The position numbers were made by a program, and so were the translations under genes. Below the pieces are notes generated by a model. The model was not told the origin of the DNA, ran no database searches, and worked only from the letters and a program-made list of their open reading frames with translations. A stretch of DNA of 64,000 bases, taken from Actinomadura sp. WMMA1423 (lineage in GTDB: Bacteria > Actinomycetota > Actinomycetes > Streptosporangiales > Streptosporangiaceae). The stretch lies in assembly GCF_006547145.1 (NCBI RefSeq), contig NZ_CP041244.1:5580001-5644000 (forward strand), given 5' to 3'. Below are positions 8,200 to 16,820 of this stretch, piece by piece. Numbering within the stretch: position 1 is the stretch's first letter; each line of letters starts with the position of its first letter.

Positions 8200-8994
8200 G
8201 TGAGCGACGAACCACCGCGCGCCGCCGGCCGGACGGCACGGACGGCGGCACCGGCCCTGCTGGTGACGGCCCTGCTCGTGACCGGATGCGGGGGAGGGCA
8301 CAAAGGGGCGTCCGCCGGAGCGTCCCCCGCCGGCGGCCTGGACAAGCTGCCCCAGGCAACCACGTACACGACGCTGGACGACCTGCCGCGCGACGAGGCT
8401 CCGTCCGCCAAGGGCGACGGGACCGTGGTGCACCCGCACGACACCGTCCCCGTGTCGGCGAAGCCCGGCGCCCCCGCCATGGCGGAACTGCCGAGCACCC
8501 AGCTCAAGGGGCCCACCTGGGTGCCCGTCGTGGAGAGCCGGCCCGGCTGGCGGCGCGTGCTGCTGCCGAGCCGGCCGAACGGCGTGACCGGCTGGATCCC
8601 CGACTCCGGTCTGAAGACCGCGCGCAGCGCTAGCTCCGTCAGGGTCGACCTCGGCGACAGGAAGCTGACCCTGTTCCGCGGCGGCCGCCAGGTGGGCGCG
8701 TGGTCCGTGGCGGTCGGTGCGCCGAAGACCCCCACACCCACCGGACGGACGTTCCTGCTCGCCTCTCTCGCCCCTGAGAAGCCCGCCTACAGCCCCCTGA
8801 TCCTGCCCGTCGGCGCGCACTCGGCCACCCTCGACACCTTCGGCGGCGGCCCAGGGACGGTCGCGTTCCACGGCTGGCCGTCCAAGGCGGTGTTCGGCAA
8901 GGCCGTGACGCACGGCTGCGTGCGGGTGCCCGCCGGCGCGCTGAAGCAGCTCGCCGAGGTCCCGCTCGGCACGACCGTCCTGATCACGGACTGA
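8200..8994 (+). CDS. Lipoprotein L,D-transpeptidase (YkuD domain)
   Basis: This 264-residue protein begins with a GTG at 8200, five bases after GGAG. A short positive N-terminus, a hydrophobic stretch and the lipobox LLVTGC at about residues 25-30 mark a lipoprotein. After an SH3-like region (VVESRPGWRRVLLP, GVTGWIP) comes a YkuD catalytic domain with FHGW and THGCVRVP, where the Cys is the nucleophile forming 3-3 peptidoglycan cross-links or related bonds. It acts outside the membrane on the cell wall. A short gap of 124 bases separates it from the next secreted protein, so the two may share a transcript. Confidence 0.92.
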   Translation: MSDEPPRAAGRTARTAAPALLVTALLVTGCGGGHKGASAGASPAGGLDKLPQATTYTTLDDLPRDEAPSAKGDGTVVHPHDTVPVSAKPGAPAMAELPSTQLKGPTWVPVVESRPGWRRVLLPSRPNGVTGWIPDSGLKTARSASSVRVDLGDRKLTLFRGGRQVGAWSVAVGAPKTPTPTGRTFLLASLAPEKPAYSPLILPVGAHSATLDTFGGGPGTVAFHGWPSKAVFGKAVTHGCVRVPAGALKQLAEVPLGTTVLITD

Positions 8995-9118
8995 CGGCCG
9001 TCCGGTCACCCGGCCCCGCGGCCGGTCCGCCCACCGCCTCACCCACCTTCACCACCTCACCGACCTTCACCACCCGCTTTCCACTCCCGCCAACATGAAC
9101 CCCCTGAAGGAGAGAACC

Positions 9119-9847
9119 GTGCGTTTGCAGGCACTCACCAAATGCGCGGCGGTCGCCGGCGCGCTGGCCCTGCCGTTCGCCCTGTCGGCCGCCCCCGCCT
9201 CCGCCGCCCCGGCCGCCGGCCCGGGCGGCGCCGGCTCGGCGGTCGCCATCGCCGCCACCGGCTCCGTCGTCGTCCCGCCGACGTCCTCGGTGGCGTCGGC
9301 CGCGCAGCGGCCCGCCAGCAAGAGCGTGGCCGAGCTGCCCGCCAACCCGCTCATCGAGGCGCGGCTGCTGAACGGCTCCGCCTGGGCCGGGCACGGCCGC
9401 GCGTCCGTCACCGACCTGCGGGTGGCCAGGCTCGGGCTGTCCGCGCACGCGGTTTCCGCCAAGTGCGAGAACGGCGCCGGCGTCTCCCACGTGGCCGGTG
9501 CGACGCTGGGCGCCCGGGCGCTGAAGGTCGGCGCGACGCCCAACACCACCGTCACCACCGACCTGAAGGGCCTCGGCAACGTCACGGTCACGCTGAACAA
9601 GCAGGTCCGCGGGCAGGACGGGAACCTCACGGTCACCGCCATCGAGGTGTCGGCGACCCTGGCGGGCAAGACGCAGACGATCAGTATCGCGTCCGCCACC
9701 TGCGGCAAGAGCGGGGGCGGTCAGCCCGGCCAGCCCGGCGAGCCGTCGCAGCCTTCGCAGCCGGGCAAGCCCACGCCCGCTCCGACTCCGCCAGGCGAGG
9801 CCCCCGCCCCGACCCCGGTCCCCGGCGACCTCCCCGTCACCGGCTGA
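9119..9847 (+). CDS. Secreted choice-of-anchor-like protein ending in LPVTG
   Basis: This 242-residue protein starts at GTG 9119, six bases behind AAGGAG; an in-frame ATG at 9095 has no such site. A typical signal peptide ends near ASAAPA. The mature part is rich in beta-forming Val/Thr repeats, with two Cys residues that may pair (SAKCENG and SATCGK). It resembles the choice-of-anchor type of actinobacterial surface proteins. A Gln/Pro/Ser-rich linker leads to LPVTG, and the stop codon follows directly. A sortase signal normally needs a hydrophobic stretch and positive tail after LPxTG, and both are absent here; no other frame supplies them. Confidence 0.75.
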   Translation: MRLQALTKCAAVAGALALPFALSAAPASAAPAAGPGGAGSAVAIAATGSVVVPPTSSVASAAQRPASKSVAELPANPLIEARLLNGSAWAGHGRASVTDLRVARLGLSAHAVSAKCENGAGVSHVAGATLGARALKVGATPNTTVTTDLKGLGNVTVTLNKQVRGQDGNLTVTAIEVSATLAGKTQTISIASATCGKSGGGQPGQPGEPSQPSQPGKPTPAPTPPGEAPAPTPVPGDLPVTG

Positions 9848-9863
9848 GCCGAGCGAACCCCTG

Positions 9864-9901
9864 GGCCGGGGCCCGCGCGGTGCGGCGCGCGGGCCCCGGC
9901 C
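9864..9901. terminator. Bidirectional terminator
   Basis: A 15-bp perfect stem (arms 9864-9878 and 9887-9901, GGCCGGGGCCCGCGC and its complement) with an eight-base loop lies between the convergent LPVTG protein and GlxA-type regulator genes. Confidence 0.8.
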
Positions 9902-9929
9902 TCTCGCTTCCGGCCCCGGTTCTCCGCCG

Positions 9930-10901
9930 TCAGCGGACCGGACGACCGAAGGCCACGCGGTAGTCCTTGGGACGCCGCCCGGTGTGCTTGGCGAAGAGCG
10001 CGGCGAACGTCCCGGCGTCCCGGTACCCGACGGCGGCGGCGACGGCGGCGACCGTCCGGTCGGTGGTCTCCAGGAGATGGCGGGCGCGCCGGACGCGGGC
10101 CGACTGGAGGTACTCGAGCGGGCTCCGGCCCGTCTCGTTCGCGAAACGCCGCAGCAGCGTCCGGGTGCTGACGTTGAACGCGTCCGCCAGCGCGGCGAGG
10201 TCGTAGCGGTCGGCGAGGTTCTGGTCGAGCCACCGCATGACCCTGCGGGAGAACTCGTGCCCGGGCTGCGGGAGGAGGCGGGCGTCGACGTACGGGGCCT
10301 GGGACGTGCGCGCGTCGTCCACGAGCGCCATCCGGGCGGTCGCCCGCGCCACGCCCCTGCCGCTGTGCCGGCGGACGAGTTCGAGCGCGAAGTCGTACAT
10401 CGCGCTGAAGGCCGCCGTCGTCGTCACCCCCGCGTCGGTGGCCACCAGGAGGTCGGGCCGGACGTCGGCGTCCGGGCAGCGCCGGGCCAGCTCGTCCGCG
10501 AACAGCCAGGCCGTCGTGACCCGTCGCCGGTCGAGCAGTCCGGCCTCGGCGAGCAGGAAGGCCCCGACGCAGATCGAGACGACCGCCCCGCCGCCGTCGG
10601 CGTGCGACCGGATCGCCGCGATCTCCGGCGAGAGCCGCGCGAGCCCGGCGTCCACGTCGAGGCCCGGATGCAGTTCGAACCCCGGCACCACGAGGACGTC
10701 GGCGTCGCGGAGCGGGGACACGCTCAGAGCCACGCCGCCGGACGCGACGACCCGGCGGCGGGGCGACATGACCGTCACCTCGTAACCGGCGTGCTCCGGA
10801 CCGGCGACGTGTCCGGCCATCGTGACCAGGTCGGGGACGCCGAACACCTCCGACGCGAAGCACCCCGGATAGGCCAGCACACCGACCCGCAACGCGCTCA
10901 C
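9930..10901 (-). CDS. GlxA-type transcriptional regulator (DJ-1/PfpI + AraC HTH)
   Basis: This 323-residue protein combines an N-terminal DJ-1/PfpI-like domain (residues about 1-190, with CVGAFLLAEAGLL around the nucleophile-elbow cysteine) with a C-terminal AraC-type double helix-turn-helix (LADAFNVSTRTLLRRF, then VGYRDAGTFAALFAKHTGRRPKDYR). Such regulators usually activate nearby genes. The GTG at 10901 is chosen over the GTG at 10916 because GGGAGG lies five bases before it. It is divergent from the dienelactone-hydrolase-like gene across 100 bases and is the obvious candidate to control it. Confidence 0.9.
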   Translation of the reverse strand: MSALRVGVLAYPGCFASEVFGVPDLVTMAGHVAGPEHAGYEVTVMSPRRRVVASGGVALSVSPLRDADVLVVPGFELHPGLDVDAGLARLSPEIAAIRSHADGGGAVVSICVGAFLLAEAGLLDRRRVTTAWLFADELARRCPDADVRPDLLVATDAGVTTTAAFSAMYDFALELVRRHSGRGVARATARMALVDDARTSQAPYVDARLLPQPGHEFSRRVMRWLDQNLADRYDLAALADAFNVSTRTLLRRFANETGRSPLEYLQSARVRRARHLLETTDRTVAAVAAAVGYRDAGTFAALFAKHTGRRPKDYRVAFGRPVR

Positions 10902-11001
10902 ACCAGCCTCCCTCACGTCCGCCCGCCAGTGGCGAGATTACCCCTGAACATGGCGATCCGGCCTCTCCCGATACCGGCCGGCCCCCGGGCACGCTGACCC
11001 C

Positions 11002-11850
11002 ATGGAAACTGACGACGCCAGCACCAACGCGAGCAACACGGACACCCGCCATCTCGACGACCCCCTCGCGGACTTCTCCCGCCGGTACGTGGACGTGGAC
11101 GGCGTGGTGAAGGCGGTCTACGTCGCGGGCACCGGTCCCGCCGTCGTGCTGATGCCCGAGATGCCCGGCATCAGCCCGGACGTCCTGCGGCTGGCGCGGT
11201 GGGTGCGGGACGCGGGCTTCACCGTCCACGTCCCGTCGCTCTTCGGCCGCGACGGCGCCCATCCCACGGCCGAGGACGGTGAGCGGATCGTCCGCCGGAC
11301 GTGCGTGAGCGCCGAGTTCCGGGCGTTCGCCGGGGGCGGCACCAGCCCCGTCACGGCATGGCTGCGCGGGCTCGCCCGGCAGGCCCACGCCGAGTGCGGC
11401 GGCCCCGGGGTCGGCGCGATCGGGCTCTGCTTCACCGGCAACTTCGCGCTCACCATGGCGCTGGAACCGGCCGTCATCGCGCCGGTCGTGAACCACCCGT
11501 CGTTGCCGCTGGACGACCCCGCCGGCCTGGAGATCGGCGAGGAGGACGCCCGCGCGGTCAAGGAGCGCATCGCGCGTGACGGCCTGAAGGTCCTCGCCTA
11601 CCGCTTCGAGGGCGACCGCTGGTGCACCGGGCAGCGCTTCGCCGCCTACCGGGCCCTGCTCGGGGACGCCTTCGACGGCCGCGTGCTCCCGGACGCCGCC
11701 GCGAACACCGACCCGACGCCGTTCTTCCGCGACGTCGTCGGGTCACCGCACAGCGTGGTCACCGCCCACCTCGTCGACGAGGAGGGGCACCCCACGCTCC
11801 AGGCCAGGGACGAGATCCTCGCCTATCTGGCCGAACGCCTGAAGCCCTAG
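11002..11850 (+). CDS. Dienelactone hydrolase family protein
   Basis: This 282-residue alpha/beta hydrolase has the nucleophile elbow GLCFTG, in which Cys replaces the usual Ser as in dienelactone hydrolases. A catalytic Asp lies in the later strand region and the His in DEEGHPT. The first 25 residues are polar and probably disordered. Dienelactone hydrolases open lactone rings in chloroaromatic breakdown, but many relatives act on other esters, so the substrate is unknown. It is divergently arranged with the GlxA-type regulator, a common substrate-inducible pair. Confidence 0.85.
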   Translation: METDDASTNASNTDTRHLDDPLADFSRRYVDVDGVVKAVYVAGTGPAVVLMPEMPGISPDVLRLARWVRDAGFTVHVPSLFGRDGAHPTAEDGERIVRRTCVSAEFRAFAGGGTSPVTAWLRGLARQAHAECGGPGVGAIGLCFTGNFALTMALEPAVIAPVVNHPSLPLDDPAGLEIGEEDARAVKERIARDGLKVLAYRFEGDRWCTGQRFAAYRALLGDAFDGRVLPDAAANTDPTPFFRDVVGSPHSVVTAHLVDEEGHPTLQARDEILAYLAERLKP

Positions 11851-11884
11851 ACGCACTGTCCCGAACGCGCCGGTCACGCCGGGT

Positions 11885-12805
11885 TCACTTGCTGGAGATG
11901 CTCCACGCGCCCTCGCCGGCCGCGGCGGCGTTGTCGAAGGCGGTCCACGCGGCGTCGTCGACCTTGAGGGCGTCGAGGAGGTAGGCGGAGATCGCATCGG
12001 CGACCAGGGCGACGCGGGCGGGGTTCTCGTCGGTGGTCTCGGCGACCGCCTCGCCGGCGACGCCGCCCAGGGTGTGCTCGCCCTCGGCGACGACGAGCAG
12101 GCTCTTCGGGGACGGGCTGAGGCGGTAGGCGTCGGTGAACCACTCCGGCCCCCGGGTGGAGAGCCGCGACCTGTCCTCGCCGCCCGCGACGACCAGGGCC
12201 GGGGTGGTCATGGTGGAGTAGTCCGGCCTCATGAACGGGAGGTGTTCGGCGGCGAACGGGGTGAGCGAGTCGCCGGTCCCGGTCGCGGCGATCAGCGCGC
12301 CGGCCGAGACCGCGGAGTGGGAGAAGTCCTCTCCGGGGACGCCGTCGGCGTCGAGCACGCGCGCGCCGAGGACCGCGCCGGCGGTCTGGGCGCCCCAGGA
12401 GTGGCCGACGACCGCGATGCGCTCACGGTCCACGCGGGTCTCCAGGCCGCCGGCCTGGAGGAGGATGTCGCCGAGGCCGTCGAGGACCGCGTGGAGGTCG
12501 GAGATCCGGACGCGCCAGACGGTGGCGAAGCGCGGGTCGTCCCAGCCGATGGCGTTGCGGCGGGAGTCCAGGTGGGTGGGCTGCACCACGAGGAATCCGG
12601 CTGCGGCCCACCGGTCGACGAGGGGCTCGTACGCGTCCAGGGACCACGCGTTGCCGTGGGAGAACACGATGACCGGCAGGTTCCGGCCCGACAGCGGGAC
12701 GGTGACCTTCACCTGAAGGTCGACGCCGCGGCCGGGCGCGGGAACGGTGATGGGCTTGACCGAGACGATCCGCGGGTCGAGCCGGCGGTGGGACATGGGA
12801 GACAT
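11885..12805 (-). CDS. Alpha/beta hydrolase (chlorophyllase/PAF-hydrolase-like)
   Basis: This 306-residue hydrolase shows VIVFSHGNAW as the oxyanion region, GHSWGAQTAG as the nucleophile elbow with the catalytic Ser, an Asp in AGGEDRSRL and the His in EGEHTLGG. This is a complete triad. No signal peptide is present. The ATG at 12805 is preceded by GGAGGAAGCGC, a strong ribosome binding site. The open frame extends a further 207 codons upstream, but that part is antisense to the TetR gene. It is divergent from the TetR gene with two palindromes between them, so it is probably the repressor's target. Confidence 0.88.
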   Translation of the reverse strand: MSPMSHRRLDPRIVSVKPITVPAPGRGVDLQVKVTVPLSGRNLPVIVFSHGNAWSLDAYEPLVDRWAAAGFLVVQPTHLDSRRNAIGWDDPRFATVWRVRISDLHAVLDGLGDILLQAGGLETRVDRERIAVVGHSWGAQTAGAVLGARVLDADGVPGEDFSHSAVSAGALIAATGTGDSLTPFAAEHLPFMRPDYSTMTTPALVVAGGEDRSRLSTRGPEWFTDAYRLSPSPKSLLVVAEGEHTLGGVAGEAVAETTDENPARVALVADAISAYLLDALKVDDAAWTAFDNAAAAGEGAWSISSK

Positions 12806-12835
12806 GCGCTTCCTCCATGGACCGCTCTGCCATAC

Positions 12836-12880
12836 TTTGGCGGAGCGTTGTTCCGCCAAACTAGCGGAACATTGTTCCGC
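12836..12880. promoter_or_regulatory. Two TetR-type operator dyads between hydrolase and tetR
   Basis: The first dyad has 9-bp arms, TTTGGCGGA (12836-12844) and TCCGCCAAA (12852-12860). The second has 7-bp arms, GCGGAAC (12864-12870) and GTTCCGC (12874-12880), with a three-base centre. Both share the core GCGGA/TCCGC. They lie in the 93-base divergent gap, 31 bases before the hydrolase start and 18 before the tetR start, well placed to repress both genes. Confidence 0.65.
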
Positions 12881-12898
12881 GAGCAAAAGGAGGGCCCC

Positions 12899-13468
12899 GT
12901 GCCGGAACCCGTCGGAGTGCGCCGGGCACAGGCGCAGCGCACCCGCAGCGGCGTGCTGGCGGCCGCGGCGGCGGTCTTCGTGGAACAGGGCGTCCAGGCC
13001 CCCGTCCGCGACATCGCCGAACGCGCCGGCGTCGGCGTCGGCACGATCTACCGGAACTTCCCGACCCGGGCGGATCTCGTCACCGCCGTCTACCGGCACC
13101 AGATCGACACGGCCACCGCACTCGCCCCCCGGCTCCTGGAGGAGTCGGCCTCCCCGTTCACCGCCCTGACCCGCTGGGTGGACGCGTTCGTCGAGTTCCT
13201 GGTGACCAAGCACGGCCTCGGAGCCGCCCTGGGGTCCGGTGATCCAGGGCTGGAGAACCTCCACGCACTGATGCTCGACACCCTGGTCCCGGCCTGCGCG
13301 ACGTTGCTCGAGGCATGCGCCGCCGCCGGCGAACTCGGCCCCGACATCACCGCCTACACGCTCATGCGCGCCATCGGCAACCTCTGCATCACCGGCCCCG
13401 ACTACGGCCAGGCCGAAGCCAGGCACATGGTCGCCGTCCTCCTAGCCGGATGCCGACGCGAGGCATGA
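12899..13468 (+). CDS. TetR/AcrR-family transcriptional regulator
   Basis: This 189-residue protein has an N-terminal TetR helix-turn-helix (VFVEQGVQAPVRDIAERAGVGVGTIYRNFPTRADLV, residues about 24-58) and a mostly helical ligand-binding C-terminal domain. The GTG at 12899 lies five bases after AAGGAGG. Two palindromic sites directly upstream suggest autoregulation and control of the divergent alpha/beta hydrolase. The inducer is unknown, though a hydrolase substrate is a reasonable guess. Its 3' end overlaps the extended reading frame of the disrupted hydrolase on the other strand. Confidence 0.92.
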   Translation: MPEPVGVRRAQAQRTRSGVLAAAAAVFVEQGVQAPVRDIAERAGVGVGTIYRNFPTRADLVTAVYRHQIDTATALAPRLLEESASPFTALTRWVDAFVEFLVTKHGLGAALGSGDPGLENLHALMLDTLVPACATLLEACAAAGELGPDITAYTLMRAIGNLCITGPDYGQAEARHMVAVLLAGCRREA

Positions 13469-14402
13469 ACCGGGACCACCGACCGCTTCGATCCGCCTTC
13501 GACCTAAGGCCTGTCTCGAAGTGGCCCCGGCCACGCGCGCGAACGCGTGACCTGCCCGGTGGAGCGAAGCCGGAGGCGAGCGGAGCCGGGCAGATCGCGA
13601 AGCGATGCCGCGTTCGCCCAGGCACGGTCACGTAGCGAGCCGCCAGGCGAGCGGAGTGGGCCGGGACTGTTGAAACACAGCCCTCCAGCCAGACGAAGCG
13701 GGCGTGGGGCAGGCGACGCTGGGCGCGGATGGCCTGGCTGCGCAGGAGCAGGCGGTCCTTGGTGCCCCACGCGATCGTGACCGGGACGTCCGCGCAGGAA
13801 CCGAGGAACCGGGTGGCGCGGCCCGCGCGGAGGGTGGGCTCGAAGCCCGGGGCGTCCCGCATGGCGCGGGCGTCCCCAGCGAGGGTCTGGATGTCCATCA
13901 GGTCGGGACGGCCGTAGATCATCCCGAACATGAGGTTCCGGCGGCGCGGCGAGCGGGCCAGCCGGGTGAGGAACGTCTCCGGGACGCGGGCGCCGAGCCG
14001 CGAGGCGCGCAGCACCGACATGCCGTAGCGCAGTTCCAGGGCGTTGAAGAACCCGGCCGGGGACAGGGCCGTCGCCGAGCTGGCGAGGCCGCGGTCGGCG
14101 GCCTCCAGGGCGAACAGGCCGCCGAGCGAGTTGCCCGCGATGTGCGGGCGGTCCAGCCCGAGGGCGCCGAAGGCGTCGGCGAGGGCGGCGACGGCCGCGT
14201 CCAGCGTGTAGGGGGTGCCGGCGGGCAGCGGAGGGGAGTCGCCGAAGCCGGGGAGGTCGACCGCGATGACCTCGCGCTCGGCGGCGAGCAGGTCCATGAC
14301 CGGCTCCCAGCCCTGGCGGCGGTGGCCGATGCCGTGCAGCAGGACGAGGGGCGGCCCCTCGCCGCGGCGCTCGAAAGCGATGTTCACCCGCGCGTTGTCC
14401 AC
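13389..14402 (-). pseudogene. Alpha/beta hydrolase with 3' end replaced by repeat copy A
   Basis: The first ~240 codons (14402 down to about 13683) encode a normal alpha/beta hydrolase: LVLLHGIGHRRQGWEPV, VDLPGFGDSP, nucleophile elbow GNSLGGLFAL, and the Asp strand VTIAWGTKDRLL. At RFVWLEGC, where relatives continue into GH carrying the catalytic His, the frame runs instead into the repeat (VSTVPAHSARLAARYVTVPGR...). It continues about 98 codons of arginine-rich sequence up to 13389, overlapping tetR. The catalytic His region is not found downstream, so sequence was lost as well as inserted. The GTG start has no clear ribosome binding site. Probably non-functional. Confidence 0.75.
13507..13682 (+). 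repeat. Interspersed ~175-bp palindrome-rich element, copy A
   Basis: This stretch recurs almost base for base at 22168-22343 (inverted) and 30499-30669. Its ends form an imperfect inverted repeat: GGCCTGTCTCGAAGT at the left against GGCTGTGTTTCAACAGT read from the right. It is packed with short dyads such as ATCGCGAAGCGAT, CGCGAACGCG and CCGG...CCGG arms around a constant GCGAAGCCGGAGGCGAGC. No gene of its own is convincing. This copy begins 38 bases after tetR and replaces the 3' end of the adjacent hydrolase. A MITE-like or structured-RNA nature is inference. Confidence 0.85.
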
Positions 14403-14444
14403 GGGCGAAGGGTAGGCCGGAAGTTACTCAGCGGTCACTAGTGA

Positions 14445-14501
14445 CGCTCGTCACTGCGTCAGCTCGTCATGCCCGCTCGGCACGCGCGCTCGTCACTGCG
14501 T
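14445..14501. repeat. 15-bp direct repeat around ECF sigma 3' end
   Basis: CGCTCGTCACTGCGT occurs at 14445-14459 and again at 14487-14501, 42 bp apart. The second copy covers the stop codon of the sigma factor. The gap between the hydrolase start and the sigma stop holds nothing else recognisable apart from the palindrome TCACTAGTGA nearby. Confidence 0.5.
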
Positions 14502-15035
14502 GCATTCGGCGGGGCGGCGGTGCTCCAGGGCGGTGCGCAACTGGGCACGGCCCCGGTGGATGCGGGAGCGGACCGTGCCGAGCTTGACGTTCAGCGAGGC
14601 GGCGATCTCCTCGTAGGACAGGCCCTCGATGTCGCACAGCACGACGGCGGCGCGGTACTCGGGGGCCAGGCCGTCCAGCGCCTTCTGGATGTCGTGGTCG
14701 AGGTGGCGGTCGTCGTAGGCCTGCGCGGGGCCCGGCTCGCGGCCCTGGAGGCGCTCGGCGGCCTCGTCGCCGAGGGAGTCGAACCGGATGCGCTGCTTGC
14801 GGCGGGCGCGGTCGAGGAACAGGTTCGTCGTGATCCGGTGCAGCCAGCCCTCGAACGTGCCGGGGCTGTAGGACGACAGGGAGCGGAACACCCGGATGAA
14901 GACGTCCTGGGTCAGGTCCTCGGCGTCATGGCGGTTGCCCGTCAACCGGTAGGCCAGGCGGAACACCCTGGTCGAGTGCTCGCTGACGATCTCGTCCCAC
15001 GTCGGCGGGGTCCACGCCATCGCACCTGCGCTCAC
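14493..15035 (-). CDS. ECF-family RNA polymerase sigma factor (SigE-like)
   Basis: This 180-residue sigma factor has region 2 (HDAEDLTQDVFIRVFRSLSSY, then TFEGWLHRITTNLFLDRAR) and region 4 (LAPEYRAAVVLCDIEGLSYEEIAASLNVKLGTVRSRIHRGR). The AMAWTPPTWDEIVSEHS start closely resembles actinobacterial SigE, an envelope-stress sigma factor. No anti-sigma gene follows; downstream is the disrupted hydrolase. The start is taken at GTG 15035, five bases after GGGGG; a TTG twelve codons upstream is also open. Assignment to SigE rests on memory of the family and is not certain. Confidence 0.88.
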   Translation of the reverse strand: MSAGAMAWTPPTWDEIVSEHSTRVFRLAYRLTGNRHDAEDLTQDVFIRVFRSLSSYSPGTFEGWLHRITTNLFLDRARRKQRIRFDSLGDEAAERLQGREPGPAQAYDDRHLDHDIQKALDGLAPEYRAAVVLCDIEGLSYEEIAASLNVKLGTVRSRIHRGRAQLRTALEHRRPAECTQ

Positions 15036-15239
15036 CACTACCCCCGTCTGATATTCAATCGTTACGGCCAAGCATGCCGGTACCCAGATAAGAGCCGTGT
15101 AAGAACCTTCCGCTTGGCCGGATCAGGCGACGTGAGGTGTGACTCATCTCATTGGACGGAATGTCGACAAGGATTGAGTCGGCGGCCCTCCGCATGGAGG
15201 ATCGGGGTCAGTCCCCACCCCGACACGCGAGGACGTGGC

Positions 15240-16814
15240 ATGGCGCGAAGCTACAACCTGGCCGACCTGCTCGAGATCCTGGCCGCGGCGGGGCCGGACC
15301 GCCCCGCCCTGGTGGCCGGAGACGAGCGGCGGACGTACCGGCAGCTCAGCGAGCGGGCGAGCCGGTTCGGGCACCATCTGGCGGAGGCCGGCGTGCGGCC
15401 GGGCGAGCACGTGGCGATCCTCGCCTACAACCGGGCCGAGTGGATCGAGGCGATGCTCGGCGCTTTCAAGGTCCGCGCGGTCCCGATCCCGGTGAACTTC
15501 CGCTACGTCGCGGCCGAGCTGCGGCACGTCCTGGCCGACTCCGACTCGGTGGCGCTGGTCGGGGAGCGGTCCCTGCTGGCGAAGGTGGAGGAGATCCGCG
15601 GCGGGCTGCCGGAGCTGCGGCACGTCATCGTGCTGGAGGACGGCTCCGCCGCCGAGATCCCCGGAGCGGTCGAGTACGAGAAGGCGCTCGCGGGCGCCGC
15701 CCCCGACGACGACTTCCCCGAACGCTCCGGCGATGACCGCTACATCATGTACACGGGCGGCACGACGGGGTATCCGAAGGGCGTCGAGTGGCGCTGCGAG
15801 GACATCTTCTTCGGCGCGCTCGGCGGCGGGAACGTCCTCGGCGACCCCATCGGCAGCCCCGAGGAACTCGCCGCCAACGCCGACCAGCCCGCGATGGCCG
15901 TGCTCGACTGCGCGCCGGTCATGCACGGCGCGGGGCAGTGGGTCGCGTTCATGGGGTTGTTCAGCGGTGCCAAGGTCGTCCTCTACACCGACCACGCGTT
16001 CGACGCCGGCAAGGCCCTGCGGCTCCTCGCCGAGGAGCAGGCGAACGTGATGATGCTGGTCGGCGACGTCATGGCGCGCCCGGTCGCGAAGGCGCTCGCC
16101 TCCGGTGACCACGACACGTCCTCGCTGATGGCGATCGCGTCCGGCGGCGCGCCGCTGACCGAGGGGGCGAAGGCCGCGCTGCAGGAGCACCTCCCGAACA
16201 TCATGTTCCTCGACAACTACGGCGCCTCGGAGACCGGCGCGTGCGGCCCGTCCGTCGGCGCCAAGGAGGGGACGGCCCGGTTCATGATGAAGCCGGGCAT
16301 CACCGTCCTCGACGATGACCTGAACGTCGTCCGCCCCGGCGAGATCGGCAGGCTCGCGCGCAGCGGCCACATCCCGCTCGGCTACTACAACGACCCGGAG
16401 AAGACGGCGTCGACGTTCTTCACCGCCCCGGACGGGACGCGCTGGTCGATCCCCGGCGACTTCGCGAGCCTGGAGCAGGACGGGACGATCACGCTGCTCG
16501 GCCGCGGCTCACTGGTGATCAACACCGGCGGCGAGAAGGTGTACCCGGAGGAGGTCGAGGTCGCGCTCAAGGACCACCCCGCCGTGGAGGACGCGGTCGT
16601 CGTGGGCCTGCCGGACGAGCGCTTCGGGCAGCGCGTCGCCGCCGTCGTCGCGCCGCGCCCCGGCGCGACCGTGACGCTCGAGGAGCTGACCGAGTACTGC
16701 CGCGACCGCCTCGCCGGCTACAAGCTTCCACGGCAGATGACGCTGGTGGACGAGGTACAGCGAACTGCCGTCGGCAAGTCGGATTACAAGTGGGCCAGGA
16801 GTTTGCTCGCGTAG
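15240..16814 (+). CDS. Acyl-CoA synthetase, FadD19-like AMP-binding enzyme
   Basis: This 524-residue adenylate-forming enzyme activates a carboxylic acid with ATP and transfers it to CoA. Visible motifs are the phosphate loop MYTGGTTGYPKGVEWR, NYGASETG, the hinge-region LLGRGSLVINTGGEKVYPEEVE, and the C-terminal Lys in TAVGKSDYKW. The TGGTTGxPKGVxWR form of the loop is typical of the FadD19 group, which activates steroid side chains or branched fatty acids in actinobacteria. The ATG at 15240 follows GAGGA. It stands alone; no steroid genes adjoin it, so the steroid link is only suggestive. Confidence 0.88.
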   Translation: MARSYNLADLLEILAAAGPDRPALVAGDERRTYRQLSERASRFGHHLAEAGVRPGEHVAILAYNRAEWIEAMLGAFKVRAVPIPVNFRYVAAELRHVLADSDSVALVGERSLLAKVEEIRGGLPELRHVIVLEDGSAAEIPGAVEYEKALAGAAPDDDFPERSGDDRYIMYTGGTTGYPKGVEWRCEDIFFGALGGGNVLGDPIGSPEELAANADQPAMAVLDCAPVMHGAGQWVAFMGLFSGAKVVLYTDHAFDAGKALRLLAEEQANVMMLVGDVMARPVAKALASGDHDTSSLMAIASGGAPLTEGAKAALQEHLPNIMFLDNYGASETGACGPSVGAKEGTARFMMKPGITVLDDDLNVVRPGEIGRLARSGHIPLGYYNDPEKTASTFFTAPDGTRWSIPGDFASLEQDGTITLLGRGSLVINTGGEKVYPEEVEVALKDHPAVEDAVVVGLPDERFGQRVAAVVAPRPGATVTLEELTEYCRDRLAGYKLPRQMTLVDEVQRTAVGKSDYKWARSLLA

Positions 16815-16820
16815 CGTACC

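Noticed and set aside
5962..8994. A continuous plus-strand open frame of about 1000 codons
   Set aside because: Most of it is out of frame with the kinase gene and antisense to yceI; only the last 265 codons are a real gene (L,D-transpeptidase).
9842..9960. Frameshift restoring a sortase anchor after LPVTG
   Set aside because: Both other frames after the stop give Arg/Pro/Gly-rich sequence without a hydrophobic segment.
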